DNA of 44,722 bases. It comes from Acidaminococcaceae bacterium (GTDB lineage Bacteria > Bacillota > Negativicutes > Acidaminococcales > Acidaminococcaceae). Under the pieces are notes generated by a model that did not search any database, was not told where the DNA came from, and was given only the letters and a program-made list of their open reading frames with translations. The DNA lies in assembly GCA_029004715.1 (NCBI GenBank), contig JAQVYX010000005.1, positions 1-44,722 on the forward strand, written 5' to 3'. Each line of letters begins with the position of its first letter. The stretch's first letter is position 1. The translations under genes and the position numbers were made by a program. This document shows, piece after piece, positions 10,282-19,742 of this stretch.

Positions 10282-10310
10282 ATATTACACCAAAGAATAA
10301 AATTGTACAA
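10282..10310 (-). promoter_or_regulatory. Sigma-A promoter of ftsH
   Basis: Minus-strand TTGTAC (10310-10305), 17 bp, TAATAT (10287-10282), in the 75-bp hpt-ftsH gap. Confidence 0.65.
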
Positions 10311-10319
10311 GTAAGCTTT

Positions 10320-10859
10320 TTATTTGCCGTAAACTTCCGGTTTTAAAATGCCAATATAAGGAAGTGTACGATACTGTTCATCATAATCAAGGCCAAAACC
10401 TACTACAAATTCATCCGGAATGATAAATCCACTATAATCTGGAAGCATTTTTACTAAACGTCGCTCTTTTTTATCTAGCATTGTGGCAATCTTGATTGAA
10501 TTGACATTACGTTCAACAAAAAGTCCTTTAACCGCATTGAGCGTTAATCCTGTATCAACAACATCATCAAGCAGTAATACATCTTTACCACTAATATTTT
10601 TTGTAGTATCAAACGATATTTTCACATCACCACTGCTATTTGTCCCACTACCATATGACGACACTCTTATGAAATCTATTTTCGTAGGCAAATCAATTGC
10701 TTGAGTAAGTTCTGTCATAAAATAAACGGCACCTTTTAAGATTCCTATAATAAGCAATTCTTTGCCGTTATAATCTCTCGTAATTTCTGCGCCCATTTCC
10801 CTAATACGTTTTTTTAGTGGTTCTTCAGCAATTAGGATTTCCCTAATGTTCTTGTTCAT
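10320..10859 (-). CDS. hpt: Hypoxanthine phosphoribosyltransferase
   Basis: Purine salvage: transfers phosphoribose from PRPP to hypoxanthine or guanine. The 179-residue protein has the PRPP-binding motif VLLLDDVVDTGLTL, the GILKGAVYF loop near the N-terminus, and a C-terminal VGFGLDYDEQYR typical of the family. Start at ATG 10859 with AAAGGAG; a TTG two codons upstream is too close to the SD. It begins 2 nt after the tilS stop, so the two are translationally coupled. The tilS-hpt-ftsH order is the classic Firmicute arrangement. Confidence 0.96.
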   Translation of the reverse strand: MNKNIREILIAEEPLKKRIREMGAEITRDYNGKELLIIGILKGAVYFMTELTQAIDLPTKIDFIRVSSYGSGTNSSGDVKISFDTTKNISGKDVLLLDDVVDTGLTLNAVKGLFVERNVNSIKIATMLDKKERRLVKMLPDYSGFIIPDEFVVGFGLDYDEQYRTLPYIGILKPEVYGK

Positions 10860-10861
10860 GT

Positions 10862-11887
10862 TCAAACTTCTCCTTTTGCGGTTTTATATTTTTTACTTTG
10901 ACGCGGAGTATTATTAATATCTATCCGCAATTTGTTTTTAGCATAGGAAGCCTTAACTCCTGGCAAATCTAAGCTCTTACCGCTTGTACGCTTAACTACA
11001 AGTGCTACCACTGCTTTTATATGCTCATAGTTAAATTCACCAGCGTTTAAATTGGCTATCATCAAGCGTACAACTCTTGTTTGTATGGCAATTGGCAGCT
11101 GCAAAAATTCTTTACCTACTGTTACCTCATATGTATTGCCTAGTTCATTTCCATAACTAGTTAGATAATTTCGTGCCTGCTCATCCAAACATTCTTCATC
11201 CATAGCCGCAAGAACAGCCACTTGTGCCAAACTTTTTTTAATTTTTGGATTCACCTGCTCTAATAACGGTACTAGAGTCTTGCGCACCCAATTTCTTTTA
11301 TACTCAACATCATCATTAGTACTATCATGACAAAAAGCAATGTTTTTTTCCGCGCAATAATTCTCCATATCTTCTCTGGTAGCAGATAAAAAAGGTCTCA
11401 CTAGAAATCCATTTTGGGGCAACATGCCCCTAAGTCCACGAATACCGGCTCCACGCAATAAATTAAGCAATACTGTTTCTGCCTGATCATCCCTATGATG
11501 TGCTAAAAAGATTGCTCTAGCACCTATTTCTTGTCTATAGCTTTCCAAGGCTGCATAACGCAATTTGCGTGCCGCCTCTTCCACAGACAGACCCATGTCA
11601 GCCACCAATTTTTGTACATCAATGTCAGCCTGCCTATAAATTAGGCAGCGCTCAGCACAAAAATCAGCTACTAAACGGGCATCCCTTTCGGCTTCTTGTC
11701 CGCGCAAATGATGTTGCACATGCATAACACATAAGCTGAACTTCATTTCCCTGCTTAATTGCGCCAAAGTGTCCGTCAATGTCATAGAATCAGCTCCGCC
11801 TGAACAAGCAGCTACAACTGTTACACCATGTCGTAACACTGTACACGTTCTCAACATTTTATGAAGTTTTTCCATTAGTGGACTCAC
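10862..11887 (-). CDS. tilS: tRNA(Ile)-lysidine synthetase
   Basis: Converts the wobble cytidine of the CAU-anticodon tRNA-Ile to lysidine so that it reads AUA. The N-type ATP pyrophosphatase loop SGGADS is at 29-34; HHRDDQAETVLLNLLRGAG lies further on, together with the substrate-binding TilS domain. The 341-residue protein is shorter than Bacillus TilS because the C-terminal domain is reduced. GTG start at 11887 with GAGGTG upstream; an ATG four codons in is an alternative. A terminator hairpin stops immediately before its SD, so tilS-hpt need read-through from yabR. Confidence 0.93.
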   Translation of the reverse strand: MSPLMEKLHKMLRTCTVLRHGVTVVAACSGGADSMTLTDTLAQLSREMKFSLCVMHVQHHLRGQEAERDARLVADFCAERCLIYRQADIDVQKLVADMGLSVEEAARKLRYAALESYRQEIGARAIFLAHHRDDQAETVLLNLLRGAGIRGLRGMLPQNGFLVRPFLSATREDMENYCAEKNIAFCHDSTNDDVEYKRNWVRKTLVPLLEQVNPKIKKSLAQVAVLAAMDEECLDEQARNYLTSYGNELGNTYEVTVGKEFLQLPIAIQTRVVRLMIANLNAGEFNYEHIKAVVALVVKRTSGKSLDLPGVKASYAKNKLRIDINNTPRQSKKYKTAKGEV

Positions 11888-11904
11888 GTTGTTTTCACCT
11901 CAAA

Positions 11905-11933
11905 TAAAAAAGGCACTCCAACTGGAAGCGCCT
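11905..11933 (-). terminator. Terminator between yabR and tilS
   Basis: Minus-strand hairpin AGGCGCTTC / GGAGTGCCT (9 bp including two G-T pairs, CAGTT loop) followed by TTTTTT. The U-tract runs straight into the tilS SD (GAGGTG). Confidence 0.8.
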
Positions 11934-11946
11934 CTTATCAGTTAAT

Positions 11947-12369
11947 CTAATCTCCCCTACGGGCACCACGACCACCACGCTTAGATTCCGTATTTCTCTT
12001 CAAATCTAATAATCTGTCATCGCTATCTTTTAAAAATCTTGACATCTTATCTTCAAAGGTTGCAACCGGAACTACCTTAGGTGCAGACGTTACTGAACGT
12101 CTTTCCATCGGTCTTCTTGGTGGCGGCTCAGGCGCTGGCATCAATGCTTTTAATGACAAGCCTATTTTACCGCGCTCATCAATACTGACCACTTTAACAG
12201 TGACCTTTTGTTTGTCTTTTAGAAAATCATGAACATCCTTAACATACACATTGGATACTTCTGATATGTGTATAAGACCCACTTTTCCTTCAGGTAATTG
12301 CACAAATGCACCAAAATTGGTAATACCTGTAACTTCACCTTCAACTACTGTGCCTATTTCCAAAGCCAT
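11947..12369 (-). CDS. yabR: S1-domain RNA-binding protein (YabR-like)
   Basis: 140 residues. An S1 OB-fold fills the first 75 (EGEVTGITNFGAFVQLPEG then GLIHISEVS and GKIGLSLKA), as in ribosomal protein S1 and general stress protein 13. The basic, Arg/Pro-rich tail (PEPPPRRPMERR, RGGRGARRGD end) probably adds nonspecific RNA affinity. The exact role is not established. Start ATG at 12369; the SD (AAGGGGG) is 13 nt away, rather far. It has a strong own promoter at 12414-12443 and heads the tilS-hpt unit, as in the Bacillus divIC-yabR-tilS neighbourhood. Confidence 0.88.
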   Translation of the reverse strand: MALEIGTVVEGEVTGITNFGAFVQLPEGKVGLIHISEVSNVYVKDVHDFLKDKQKVTVKVVSIDERGKIGLSLKALMPAPEPPPRRPMERRSVTSAPKVVPVATFEDKMSRFLKDSDDRLLDLKRNTESKRGGRGARRGD

Positions 12370-12413
12370 ATATTGAAAATATCCCCCTTACATTAAGTTC
12401 TTTTTCGAACCTA

Positions 12414-12443
12414 ATTATACCTTTGCAATTAACCTAGTGTCAA
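12414..12443 (-). promoter_or_regulatory. Sigma-A promoter of yabR-tilS-hpt
   Basis: Minus-strand TTGACA (12443-12438), 18-bp spacer, TATAAT (12419-12414), directly after the divIC-like stop codon. Confidence 0.87.
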
Positions 12444-12447
12444 GCTT

Positions 12448-12810
12448 TTAGTGTTTTTGTGTTGTATATTTTTCTTCCTTTTTGGTTAGAGTCTCTGTTG
12501 TTTTTTTGCTATCGGCAGTGCTTTTTTCTTTGTCCTCAATAATAAACAGAGGAATTTCTCCCTTGCGCACCATATTATGTTCTTCTCTGGCTAACTTTTC
12601 AATGTACTTTAAATCTCCTAAGTTTTTTTCTTCTTGCTCTAATTGCTTTTGTTCTTTTTCTAATTGCTTAATTTTTTCTTGCGTTCTTGCTGTTTCTTTA
12701 TTAACCACATAAATAGTGTACCCCTGTTGTGCCACGCGCATAAGAAAAAGTGCCAAAATCACAAACAGAACTATCTTAAAATATTTAAAGGCTTTGTTGC
12801 CTTTTTTCAT
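12448..12810 (-). CDS. divIC: Septum formation initiator (DivIC/FtsB family)
   Basis: Bitopic membrane protein of the divisome, expected to form the DivIB-DivIC-FtsL (FtsQBL) complex that activates septal peptidoglycan synthesis. 120 residues: short basic N-terminus, one transmembrane helix (about 11-30), a heptad-rich coiled coil (about 36-65, KIKQLEKEQKQLEQEEKNL), the family motif YIEKLAREEHNMVRKGE (69-85), then a Lys/Thr-rich tail. Start ATG at 12810 with AAAGGTGG. Own promoter at 12846-12875. Same place as divIC in Bacillus, upstream of yabR. Confidence 0.9.
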   Translation of the reverse strand: MKKGNKAFKYFKIVLFVILALFLMRVAQQGYTIYVVNKETARTQEKIKQLEKEQKQLEQEEKNLGDLKYIEKLAREEHNMVRKGEIPLFIIEDKEKSTADSKKTTETLTKKEEKYTTQKH

Positions 12811-12845
12811 TCTGTTCTTCCACCTTTCTTAGTATTGTTGGCAAT

Positions 12846-12875
12846 ATTATAACATTTTTGTTCATACTCCAACAA
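12846..12875 (-). promoter_or_regulatory. Sigma-A promoter of divIC
   Basis: Minus-strand TTGTTG (12875-12870), 18-bp spacer, TATAAT (12851-12846). The -35 abuts the hup terminator. Confidence 0.65.
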
Positions 12876-12876
12876 C

Positions 12877-12914
12877 AAAAAACAACCCGATGTGAAAACA
12901 TCGGGTTGTTTTTT
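12877..12914. terminator. Terminator of hup
   Basis: Perfect 12-bp stem (AACAACCCGATG at 12881-12892, CATCGGGTTGTT at 12899-12910), 6-nt loop, T-runs on both sides. It lies 9 nt past the hup stop and acts for minus-strand transcription. Confidence 0.9.
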
Positions 12915-12922
12915 TCGAAGGA

Positions 12923-13201
12923 TTATTTTTTATTAACTGCGTCTTTAAATGCTTTACCAGCCTTAAATGCCGGTACAGTAGCCTTTGCAATTTTAATTGT
13001 TTCCCCTGTACGAGGGTTCTTGCCATTGCGTGCCTTACGAACACGATGCTCAAAAGTCCCAAAGCCAATCAATTGAACCTTTTTCTTTTTTGCAACTGTT
13101 GCTTTAACAGCATCAATAAAAGCATTTACTGCTTTTTCAGAGTCCTTTTTGGTTAAACCTGCTTTTGTAGCTACTGCTGCAATCAATTCACTTTTGTTCA
13201 C
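12923..13201 (-). CDS. hup: DNA-binding protein HU
   Basis: Histone-like dimer that bends and compacts DNA. 92 residues with the standard HU layout: N-terminal helices starting MNKSELIAAVATKAGL, GFGTFE (47-52), and the DNA-binding beta arm RKARNGKNPRTGETIKI (55-71). GTG start with a very strong SD (AAGGAGG, 8 nt). It lies between yabN and divIC, where Bacillus has yabO-yabP-yabQ. No convincing sigma-A promoter is visible upstream, but a sigma-H-type element is present at 13272-13296. Confidence 0.97.
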   Translation of the reverse strand: MNKSELIAAVATKAGLTKKDSEKAVNAFIDAVKATVAKKKKVQLIGFGTFEHRVRKARNGKNPRTGETIKIAKATVPAFKAGKAFKDAVNKK

Positions 13202-13271
13202 AATAAAATCCTCCTTGAATTTTTATTTGCACAGGGCAAAAAACCTGTACACATTTACCCTACTTGGTTTT

Positions 13272-13296
13272 ATTCGCTATTACTTTTGTTTTTCCT
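13272..13296 (-). promoter_or_regulatory. Sigma-H-type promoter candidate of hup
   Basis: Minus-strand AGGAAAA (13296-13290), 14-bp spacer, GAAT (13275-13272). This matches the Bacillus sigma-H pattern (AGGAWWW, then GAAT with the same spacing as at the spoVG promoter). Predicted leader about 60 nt. Confidence 0.55.
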
Positions 13297-13312
13297 GCTA
13301 TTTTTTCCATAT

Positions 13313-14773
13313 TTAATGTTTTTTTTCATTTTTTTTTGCTTCTTCCCAAAAAACATCCATGTTCAACAGGCTAAAATCGCTCCATTCCCGTCCTGTAGCG
13401 GTTATTTTATCTTCCACATAATCAAACCGCCTACAGAACCTGTTATTTGCTAAATTAAGTGCTGTTTCTGGCTCTAAGCCTAAATGTCTGGCATAGTTTA
13501 CCAAGGCTAAAAACGCATCTCCTAATTCCCATTCTATATGCTCAGCAATATTTTCTTCTACCGCTTCTTGCAATTCGTTCATTTCTTCCAATACTTTTGC
13601 CCAAACATCTTGTTTATTCTTCCAATCGAATCCAACTTTAGCAGCTTTAGATTGGATTTTATAAGCCCTCATTAACGCTGGTAACCCTTTAGTTACACCA
13701 TCTAATACACGCTTTCTATCCTTTTTTTCTTCTGCTTTTATGGTCTCCCAGTTACGTAAAACTTCCTCGGCATCTGATATTTCTATGGTACCATATACAT
13801 GTGGATGTCTATGAATCAACTTTGCTACAATATCATCAATAACATCTTGCATAGTAAAAACCCCTTCTTCTTCAGCCAAACGGGCATGAAAAACGACCTG
13901 CAAAAGTACATCTCCCAATTCTTCGCGCATACCCTTAATGTCCTTGTCATCAATAGCCTCTAGGAGCTCATAAACCTCTTCTAACATGCCCTTACGTATG
14001 CTGCTATGTGTTTGTACCCTATCCCATGGGCATCCTTTAGGTGAGCGTAAAGTCTTAACCACCTCATCTAAAGGCTTTATATCCATAATACCTATAGTTT
14101 TTATAGCTGGGATATATAAAGTGGTTAAATGATCTATATGTTTTTGACGATCCAATTCAAAAAGTGGAATTTTTAAAAAATCTTCGTCTTGCAAGCCTAA
14201 ATTGCGCAAAAATACAACTTCAGTTTCATCCGATAGTACATTCATCAAATTAATTTTCAGCTCAGATGCCACCAATTTACTATATACTTGTGTAATAATC
14301 AGAGGATACTTACCCGCATCTGCCAACGCTCTCTTATCTTGAGCATCAATAACGCGAACGCCTTCAATAGGATCAATGCCAACTTTAGTATATATTAGAT
14401 CTAAAAAACTCATAGACGGCAAAATCTGTAAAACTATACCAAGGTTAGCAGCTTTTTCACGCAAAAGCACTACCGTTCTTTCTGCTACCAAAGGGCTACC
14501 CGGCACAGCGTACACTACATTTTTATTCTGTGCTTCTTGCAATACATAATTGGAAATTTTATCATAAACTTGCTCGAAGTCATGACCTTCTTCATAGAAA
14601 TGATCACAAGTAACAAAATTAATCCCTGCACTAGTAAGTACCGGCACACTTGGATGAATCTGTGTACGCAAGATAACCTCTTTTGCGTTTTTCATAACTT
14701 CCAAAGTTTCCACGGAAATATGTCCCGCATTACCAGGGCCTAACCCAACAACTATAACTGTCCCTTTTTTCAT
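13313..14773 (-). CDS. yabN: YabN-type fusion: tetrapyrrole methylase-like domain plus MazG
   Basis: 486 residues, matching Bacillus YabN. Residues 1 to about 215 form an SAM-dependent tetrapyrrole (corrin/porphyrin) methylase fold: VVGLGPGNAGHIS (8-20), VVYAVPGSPLVAERT (86-100). From about 235 comes a MazG nucleoside triphosphate pyrophosphohydrolase with GCPWDRVQT (247-255), EEVYELLEA (265-273) and EELGDVLLQ (284-292), then a second MazG-like half. MazG is expected to remove aberrant NTPs; the role of the methylase half is unknown. The ATG overlaps the flippase stop (ATGA). Confidence 0.93.
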   Translation of the reverse strand: MKKGTVIVVGLGPGNAGHISVETLEVMKNAKEVILRTQIHPSVPVLTSAGINFVTCDHFYEEGHDFEQVYDKISNYVLQEAQNKNVVYAVPGSPLVAERTVVLLREKAANLGIVLQILPSMSFLDLIYTKVGIDPIEGVRVIDAQDKRALADAGKYPLIITQVYSKLVASELKINLMNVLSDETEVVFLRNLGLQDEDFLKIPLFELDRQKHIDHLTTLYIPAIKTIGIMDIKPLDEVVKTLRSPKGCPWDRVQTHSSIRKGMLEEVYELLEAIDDKDIKGMREELGDVLLQVVFHARLAEEEGVFTMQDVIDDIVAKLIHRHPHVYGTIEISDAEEVLRNWETIKAEEKKDRKRVLDGVTKGLPALMRAYKIQSKAAKVGFDWKNKQDVWAKVLEEMNELQEAVEENIAEHIEWELGDAFLALVNYARHLGLEPETALNLANNRFCRRFDYVEDKITATGREWSDFSLLNMDVFWEEAKKNEKKH

Positions 14774-16389
14774 GCTTTTTCCCTCAACACTTTCATGGAT
14801 TTTAATACTACTACCATTTTTTCCCCTACAAATGGTATTTTACCTAACTCGAACTCACTAAATCCGCCTAGTAAAAGTAATACTACGACATAAATAAGCA
14901 TGGCAAACACTATTGCTAACAGTGCAGAAATAGCATTACCTGTAAAAAAAGTTGCAACATAATTATGTAACGCTCTAGTACTAATGCCCATGATTATTGC
15001 AGCCGCTAAGGTTTTAAGAAAGGGATGCATAGGGAACTCGAAATTGGTATATCTAACTAAAAAGAAAATATTTAGTGCGGCAGCAACTGCAAAATTTATA
15101 TTTGAAGCCCAAGCCGCTCCCACAATATTATAGTCAGGAATAGCCGTTAATTCCCAAACAAAAAACACCTTAACTGCAGCACTAACAAACATATTAAGCA
15201 TAGGTGTTATCGTCATCCCTACACCCTGTAATATTCCAGTGGAAACTTGATGCATTCCCAACAAAAAGATAGACGGCGATAAATTCGCAATAGAAGGTCC
15301 TGCAGCTTTAGTGCCATAAAGCAGTAGAGAAATTGGCTGTGCCAATACCCACATACCGATTGCAGCAGGTAATGTTATCATACAACACAACCTCATAGCG
15401 GTAAATCCCTTAGCACGCACCACCGACAATTTGCCTAAAGCCTGTGCTTCGGAAATTGCCGGAACTACTGAAGCCGCTAAAGAAATAGTTGGAATAGTTC
15501 CCATCATCACCAATGGCAGAGCCATACCTGCCAAATAGCCAAACGCTGTCGTTGCCTGCACTACTGTAAAACCTGCCGCTTCCAGTCTGCCAGGAACAAT
15601 AAGCATATCAATACCTGTAACTACAGGTAACATTAAACTAGCACAAGAAACAGGCAAGGCTAGTAAAATTAAACTTTTCGCAATACTTTGTACCGATTCC
15701 TTTTTTGTTTTGGCCTGATATTTTATTTTTTCCTGAATTTTTTTGTGTTCTTTGCGATAAAACCAACTTAAAACTACAAGGCCTGTAATAGACCCTGGTA
15801 CAGCGCCAAATGCCGCTCCTGCCGCTGCATATTCCAAACCATAAGGCAACAACCAGTAAGCAAATAACAACATAACTACTACCCTGACAAATTGCTCAAT
15901 AATCTGAGATACAGCCGGTGGCGTCATCATTTGATACCCTTGGAAATAACCTCTGAAGCTTGCCAAAATAGTTGCGAAAAATACAGCCGGAGTTAATGCT
16001 AAAAGTGCATAATAAGCCCTTGCATCACGAATAATATTGACATCTATCAACCAACCGGCAATAAAATATAATGCCCAAGCAAAAATAATACCGGTCGCCA
16101 CCATTAACATTAACGAAATGCGAAATACTCTTCCCGCACCAATGTAATCACTTTTAGCTATTCTTTGCGCTACTAAGATGGAAATCGCAATAGGAATTCC
16201 TGCTGCCGAAATAGAAATCATTAAAAGATATATAGGATAAGCAATCTGATAAAGCCCTATCCCTTCCCCGCCTAAAAGTCTGGATAAAAGAATACGGTTA
16301 ACCGAACCAATTATTTTCACCATAAGTCCCGCTATGGTCAATATTAACGCACCGCGTAAAAACTTATCTTTGGCCAATTCGTATTCCAC
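14770..16389 (-). CDS. SpoVB/MurJ-superfamily polysaccharide flippase
   Basis: 539-residue multipass membrane protein of the MOP exporter superfamily, with about 14 predicted helices, the N-terminal FLRGALILTIAGLMVKIIGS-type helix and LGGEGIGLYQIAYPIYLL typical of SpoVB-like proteins. Members flip lipid-linked envelope precursors; here lipid II or another polysaccharide precursor is the likely substrate. It occupies the Bacillus spoVB position (mfd-spoVT-spoVB-yabN), but without spoVT and the other sporulation genes a general envelope role is more likely. Start uncertain: GTG at 16389 or a TTG four codons in. Confidence 0.85.
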   Translation of the reverse strand: MEYELAKDKFLRGALILTIAGLMVKIIGSVNRILLSRLLGGEGIGLYQIAYPIYLLMISISAAGIPIAISILVAQRIAKSDYIGAGRVFRISLMLMVATGIIFAWALYFIAGWLIDVNIIRDARAYYALLALTPAVFFATILASFRGYFQGYQMMTPPAVSQIIEQFVRVVVMLLFAYWLLPYGLEYAAAGAAFGAVPGSITGLVVLSWFYRKEHKKIQEKIKYQAKTKKESVQSIAKSLILLALPVSCASLMLPVVTGIDMLIVPGRLEAAGFTVVQATTAFGYLAGMALPLVMMGTIPTISLAASVVPAISEAQALGKLSVVRAKGFTAMRLCCMITLPAAIGMWVLAQPISLLLYGTKAAGPSIANLSPSIFLLGMHQVSTGILQGVGMTITPMLNMFVSAAVKVFFVWELTAIPDYNIVGAAWASNINFAVAAALNIFFLVRYTNFEFPMHPFLKTLAAAIIMGISTRALHNYVATFFTGNAISALLAIVFAMLIYVVVLLLLGGFSEFELGKIPFVGEKMVVVLKSMKVLREKA

Positions 16390-16449
16390 CTCTCAGCAAA
16401 GCCTAAACTTTTGCTCTGCGCTCTTTTGACACCAATTACAATGATTTTA

Positions 16450-19400
16450 TTATAGCATATTAACTAACGCTTTCTCCAACCACTCTAGTGGTTGCTTTTC
16501 TATCTGATTTTTCCTTATTAACAGTTGGGCATGAAGTCCATTTTTAAACTGTGCACCAGGTGCATAATCTTTAACTAACTTCATGATTCCCTCTGGATTA
16601 GCTATGCTTTTTTCACCAAAATTAATACGTACTTCATTTTGTTTTACTGAAATGCCCATAATTTTCAATAAACGGCATAAACTCCGTAAAACAGCTACTC
16701 GCCAAAGATTAACTACTTCCACCGGTGGTTCTCCGAAACGGTCTATGATTTCGTCTAGCAAATCTTCTCTGTCTTCATAAATCAACTCACTACAACGTCG
16801 ATAAATCTCCATCTTATAACGAGGATTAGCTATATAATCATCAGGTATGTAGGCATCCAAAACAATTTCGAGAACCGGATCCGGTTCTGGCAAGGCATCT
16901 TCGACACCATTTTTAAGAGAATTAATTGTTTTCTCCAGCAAACTACAATAAGCTGCAAACCCAATACCCGCAATATGTCCATGCTGTTCTGCCCCTAATA
17001 AGTTTCCGGCACCACGAATTTCCAAGTCACGCATAGCAATTTTAAACCCAGCACCCAATTCTGTAAAGTCTCTAATAGCTTGTAAGCGTTTTTGCGCAAT
17101 TTCGCTAAGGACTCTTTGTCTCTTATAAACAAAATATGCATAAGCCAACCGCGAAGAGCGTCCCACCCTGCCACGCATTTGATACAACTGTGATAAACCA
17201 AAGTTTTCAGCGCCATCAATTATAATTGTATTGGCCAAAGGCACATCTAGACCATTTTCAATAATCGTAGTACATAAGAGTAAATCAAATTGTCCTTCAT
17301 AAAATCCAATCATAGCATCTTCTAACATATCTTCCGGCATTTGCCCGTGAGCTATGCGAATAGAAATTCCCGGTACTAAATTATGCAAATGTTTCGCAAT
17401 CGCTTCCAACCCCTGCACTCTATTATGTACGTAATAAATTCTTCCTCCGCGCCTAATTTCTCTCTCCAAGGCTTCTTTTATCATACCGTCATTATACTCA
17501 GCCACATAAGTTTCTACCGGCAAACGTTCTTCTGGTGGAGACTCAATAATACTCATATCTTTCCCTTTTACCAAAGCTAAATGTAATGTGCGAGGTATGG
17601 GAGTTGCCGACAATGTTAGTACATCGACACCAGTAGTCCATTTTTTCATTTTTTCTTTTTGTGCGACACCAAAACGTTGTTCTTCATCTATAATTAAAAG
17701 ACCCAAATCTGGAAATCTAATATCAGGCTGAAGAATTCTATGAGTGCCAATAAGCACATCTATCTGCCCTTCTTCCATTTTAGCCAGCACTTGTTTTTGC
17801 TCGCTGGGCGTACGAAAACGGCTGAGCATATCCACCCTCACGCCAAATGGTTCCATGCGTTGTGTAAATGTCAACAAATGCTGTTGCGCCAATACGGTAG
17901 TTGGTGCTAAAACCGCTACCTGTTTACCATCCATAACCGCTTTGAAAGCTGCCCGTATAGCCACTTCAGTTTTGCCATAGCCCACATCACCACATAAAAG
18001 ACGTTCCATTGGAACATCTCGCTCCATGTCCCTTTTGATTTCTTCCACAGCATTTATTTGGTCAGGTGTCTCCTCGAAGGGGAAGCTAGCTTCAAAATCC
18101 TTTTGCCATTGGGTATCCTTGGAAAAAGCATAACCAGGCACTATTTTTCTTTGGGCATACAAGCGCAATAGTTCTGTAGCTAATTCTGTGATAGCTTTCT
18201 TAGCTTTGTTGGTAACACGCTGCCAATCAGCACCACCAATACGAGAAAGTCTTGGCGACTGATTTTCATTGCCTATATACTTATGTAATAGGTTCACTTG
18301 TTCAATAGGAACATATAACTTATCATCCTTTGCGTACTGCAAATAGAGATAGTCACGATGTACGCCGTCTACTTCAATAGTTTTTACGCCTACATACCTA
18401 CCAATACCATGAACTACATGTACTACGTAATCTCCCTCTTTTATTTCCGAAAAATACTGTATTTGCGCTCCCGCTTGTTTATGCTTAGTCAAGCGCCTTT
18501 TTTTTTGCACTCCAAATATATCGCTCTCAGTTAAGAGCAACCAGTTTTCATTCCAAAAGCGGAACCCATTGGCAAGTTCTCCTACGAATACGCAACCACT
18601 TTTCTCCGTCAACTTTTCGCCTTGCTTAACGTAATGTATATTAATGCCTTGTCTACTAAGACTTTCCGCCAAACCCGCCGCTTTTTCTGCCGTACTCATC
18701 ATGATTAAAGGAACTAATCCTTCGTCCTGCCACCCTTTTAAATCTTTGGTCAACAGCTCTGTGTTCCTATTATAAGGAGCCATCGTCCGTACAGGTACAG
18801 TTACTTGCATAGCTTTAGAGAAATATGGATGAGGCAACGCACTAGAGACTAATAATTTATGTTTACTACAAAAATCAATGACCTGCTCCGGTGTAAACAA
18901 ATTTATTTCATGCTCTTTATTAATGTCAGATAACTTCTTTATTTCCGAGAAAAATTCTACCGGTTCATCTAAAACAACTAAAGCTGATTTTTCTACATAA
19001 GCAAATAAATCAACTTGCCCGGCTAGTTTTTTCCACACTATAGGTACTACTTCAGCCTGTGAAAAATTCACTAAAGATCTTTGCGATAAATAATCAAAAC
19101 TACGCATAGCATTTATCATATTATCAAACCATTCAACTCTAAGAGGCTCATCTGTATTTATAGCAAAAATATCTAGTATGTCTCCACGCAAACTAAACTG
19201 TCCACGTGTATCTACCTGTTCAGCGCGTTCATACCCCATATTAACTAACGCGGTAATAACCTCTTCTTGTTCTATCTCCATTCCTACTCGCAAAACTAAA
19301 TTATCTTTAAAAAGACTCTCTGGCTTGGGAAGTTTCTGTACAAAAGCTTCCGCCGTAACAAAAATAATACTCTTTTCTTGTGTCCTAATGAGTTCCAAGG

Positions 19401-19725
19401 CGCTAATACGTTCGGCCAACAGTTCCTTACTTTGGGCATCAAATTTGGCAGCAAGCAAATCAGCAGGATACAGTTCTCTCATTGCTAAGTCAGGATAAAA
19501 ATAATTAAGTTCCCTACGATAAGAACGAATATCATCGCGTCTGGGCAACAAAAATATTAATGGTCCTTGTAAACCAATATTATCTTTTAAAGCGCACAAA
19601 AGACCCGTCTTAACGGGTCCCCCCAAGCCGGTTATATTTATACTTTTCTTCCCAGCTTGCCAAATGGCAGCTATGTCAGAAATTATAGTTATTTTTTTTA
19701 GTAAAGCCAAAAGCTCATTTCGCAT
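16450..19725 (-). CDS. mfd: Transcription-repair coupling factor Mfd
   Basis: Translocase that removes RNA polymerase stalled at DNA lesions and recruits UvrA. About 1091 residues: N-terminal UvrB-homology region (about 1-350), RNA-polymerase interaction domain following GDYVVHVVHGIGRY, RecG-like SF2 motor with Walker A GDVGYGKTEVA, DEEQRFGV box, SATPIPRTL, the helicase C domain ending in QMRGRVGRS, and the C-terminal UvrA-masking domain. Start at the ATG at 19725 with only a weak SD; TTG two codons upstream is possible. A terminator hairpin ends 17 nt before the start, leaving no space for a promoter. Confidence 0.97.
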   Translation of the reverse strand: MRNELLALLKKITIISDIAAIWQAGKKSINITGLGGPVKTGLLCALKDNIGLQGPLIFLLPRRDDIRSYRRELNYFYPDLAMRELYPADLLAAKFDAQSKELLAERISALELIRTQEKSIIFVTAEAFVQKLPKPESLFKDNLVLRVGMEIEQEEVITALVNMGYERAEQVDTRGQFSLRGDILDIFAINTDEPLRVEWFDNMINAMRSFDYLSQRSLVNFSQAEVVPIVWKKLAGQVDLFAYVEKSALVVLDEPVEFFSEIKKLSDINKEHEINLFTPEQVIDFCSKHKLLVSSALPHPYFSKAMQVTVPVRTMAPYNRNTELLTKDLKGWQDEGLVPLIMMSTAEKAAGLAESLSRQGINIHYVKQGEKLTEKSGCVFVGELANGFRFWNENWLLLTESDIFGVQKKRRLTKHKQAGAQIQYFSEIKEGDYVVHVVHGIGRYVGVKTIEVDGVHRDYLYLQYAKDDKLYVPIEQVNLLHKYIGNENQSPRLSRIGGADWQRVTNKAKKAITELATELLRLYAQRKIVPGYAFSKDTQWQKDFEASFPFEETPDQINAVEEIKRDMERDVPMERLLCGDVGYGKTEVAIRAAFKAVMDGKQVAVLAPTTVLAQQHLLTFTQRMEPFGVRVDMLSRFRTPSEQKQVLAKMEEGQIDVLIGTHRILQPDIRFPDLGLLIIDEEQRFGVAQKEKMKKWTTGVDVLTLSATPIPRTLHLALVKGKDMSIIESPPEERLPVETYVAEYNDGMIKEALEREIRRGGRIYYVHNRVQGLEAIAKHLHNLVPGISIRIAHGQMPEDMLEDAMIGFYEGQFDLLLCTTIIENGLDVPLANTIIIDGAENFGLSQLYQMRGRVGRSSRLAYAYFVYKRQRVLSEIAQKRLQAIRDFTELGAGFKIAMRDLEIRGAGNLLGAEQHGHIAGIGFAAYCSLLEKTINSLKNGVEDALPEPDPVLEIVLDAYIPDDYIANPRYKMEIYRRCSELIYEDREDLLDEIIDRFGEPPVEVVNLWRVAVLRSLCRLLKIMGISVKQNEVRINFGEKSIANPEGIMKLVKDYAPGAQFKNGLHAQLLIRKNQIEKQPLEWLEKALVNML

Positions 19726-19742
19726 TTGCAAATCAACTCATT

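Noticed and set aside
12862-13068. Minus-strand frame overlapping the hup gene and its terminator
   Set aside because: Runs through the terminator and competes with the clear HU frame.
14770-16389. SpoVB-like gene as proof that the host sporulates
   Set aside because: The MOP flippase family is broad, and all sporulation-specific neighbours of the Bacillus locus are missing here.
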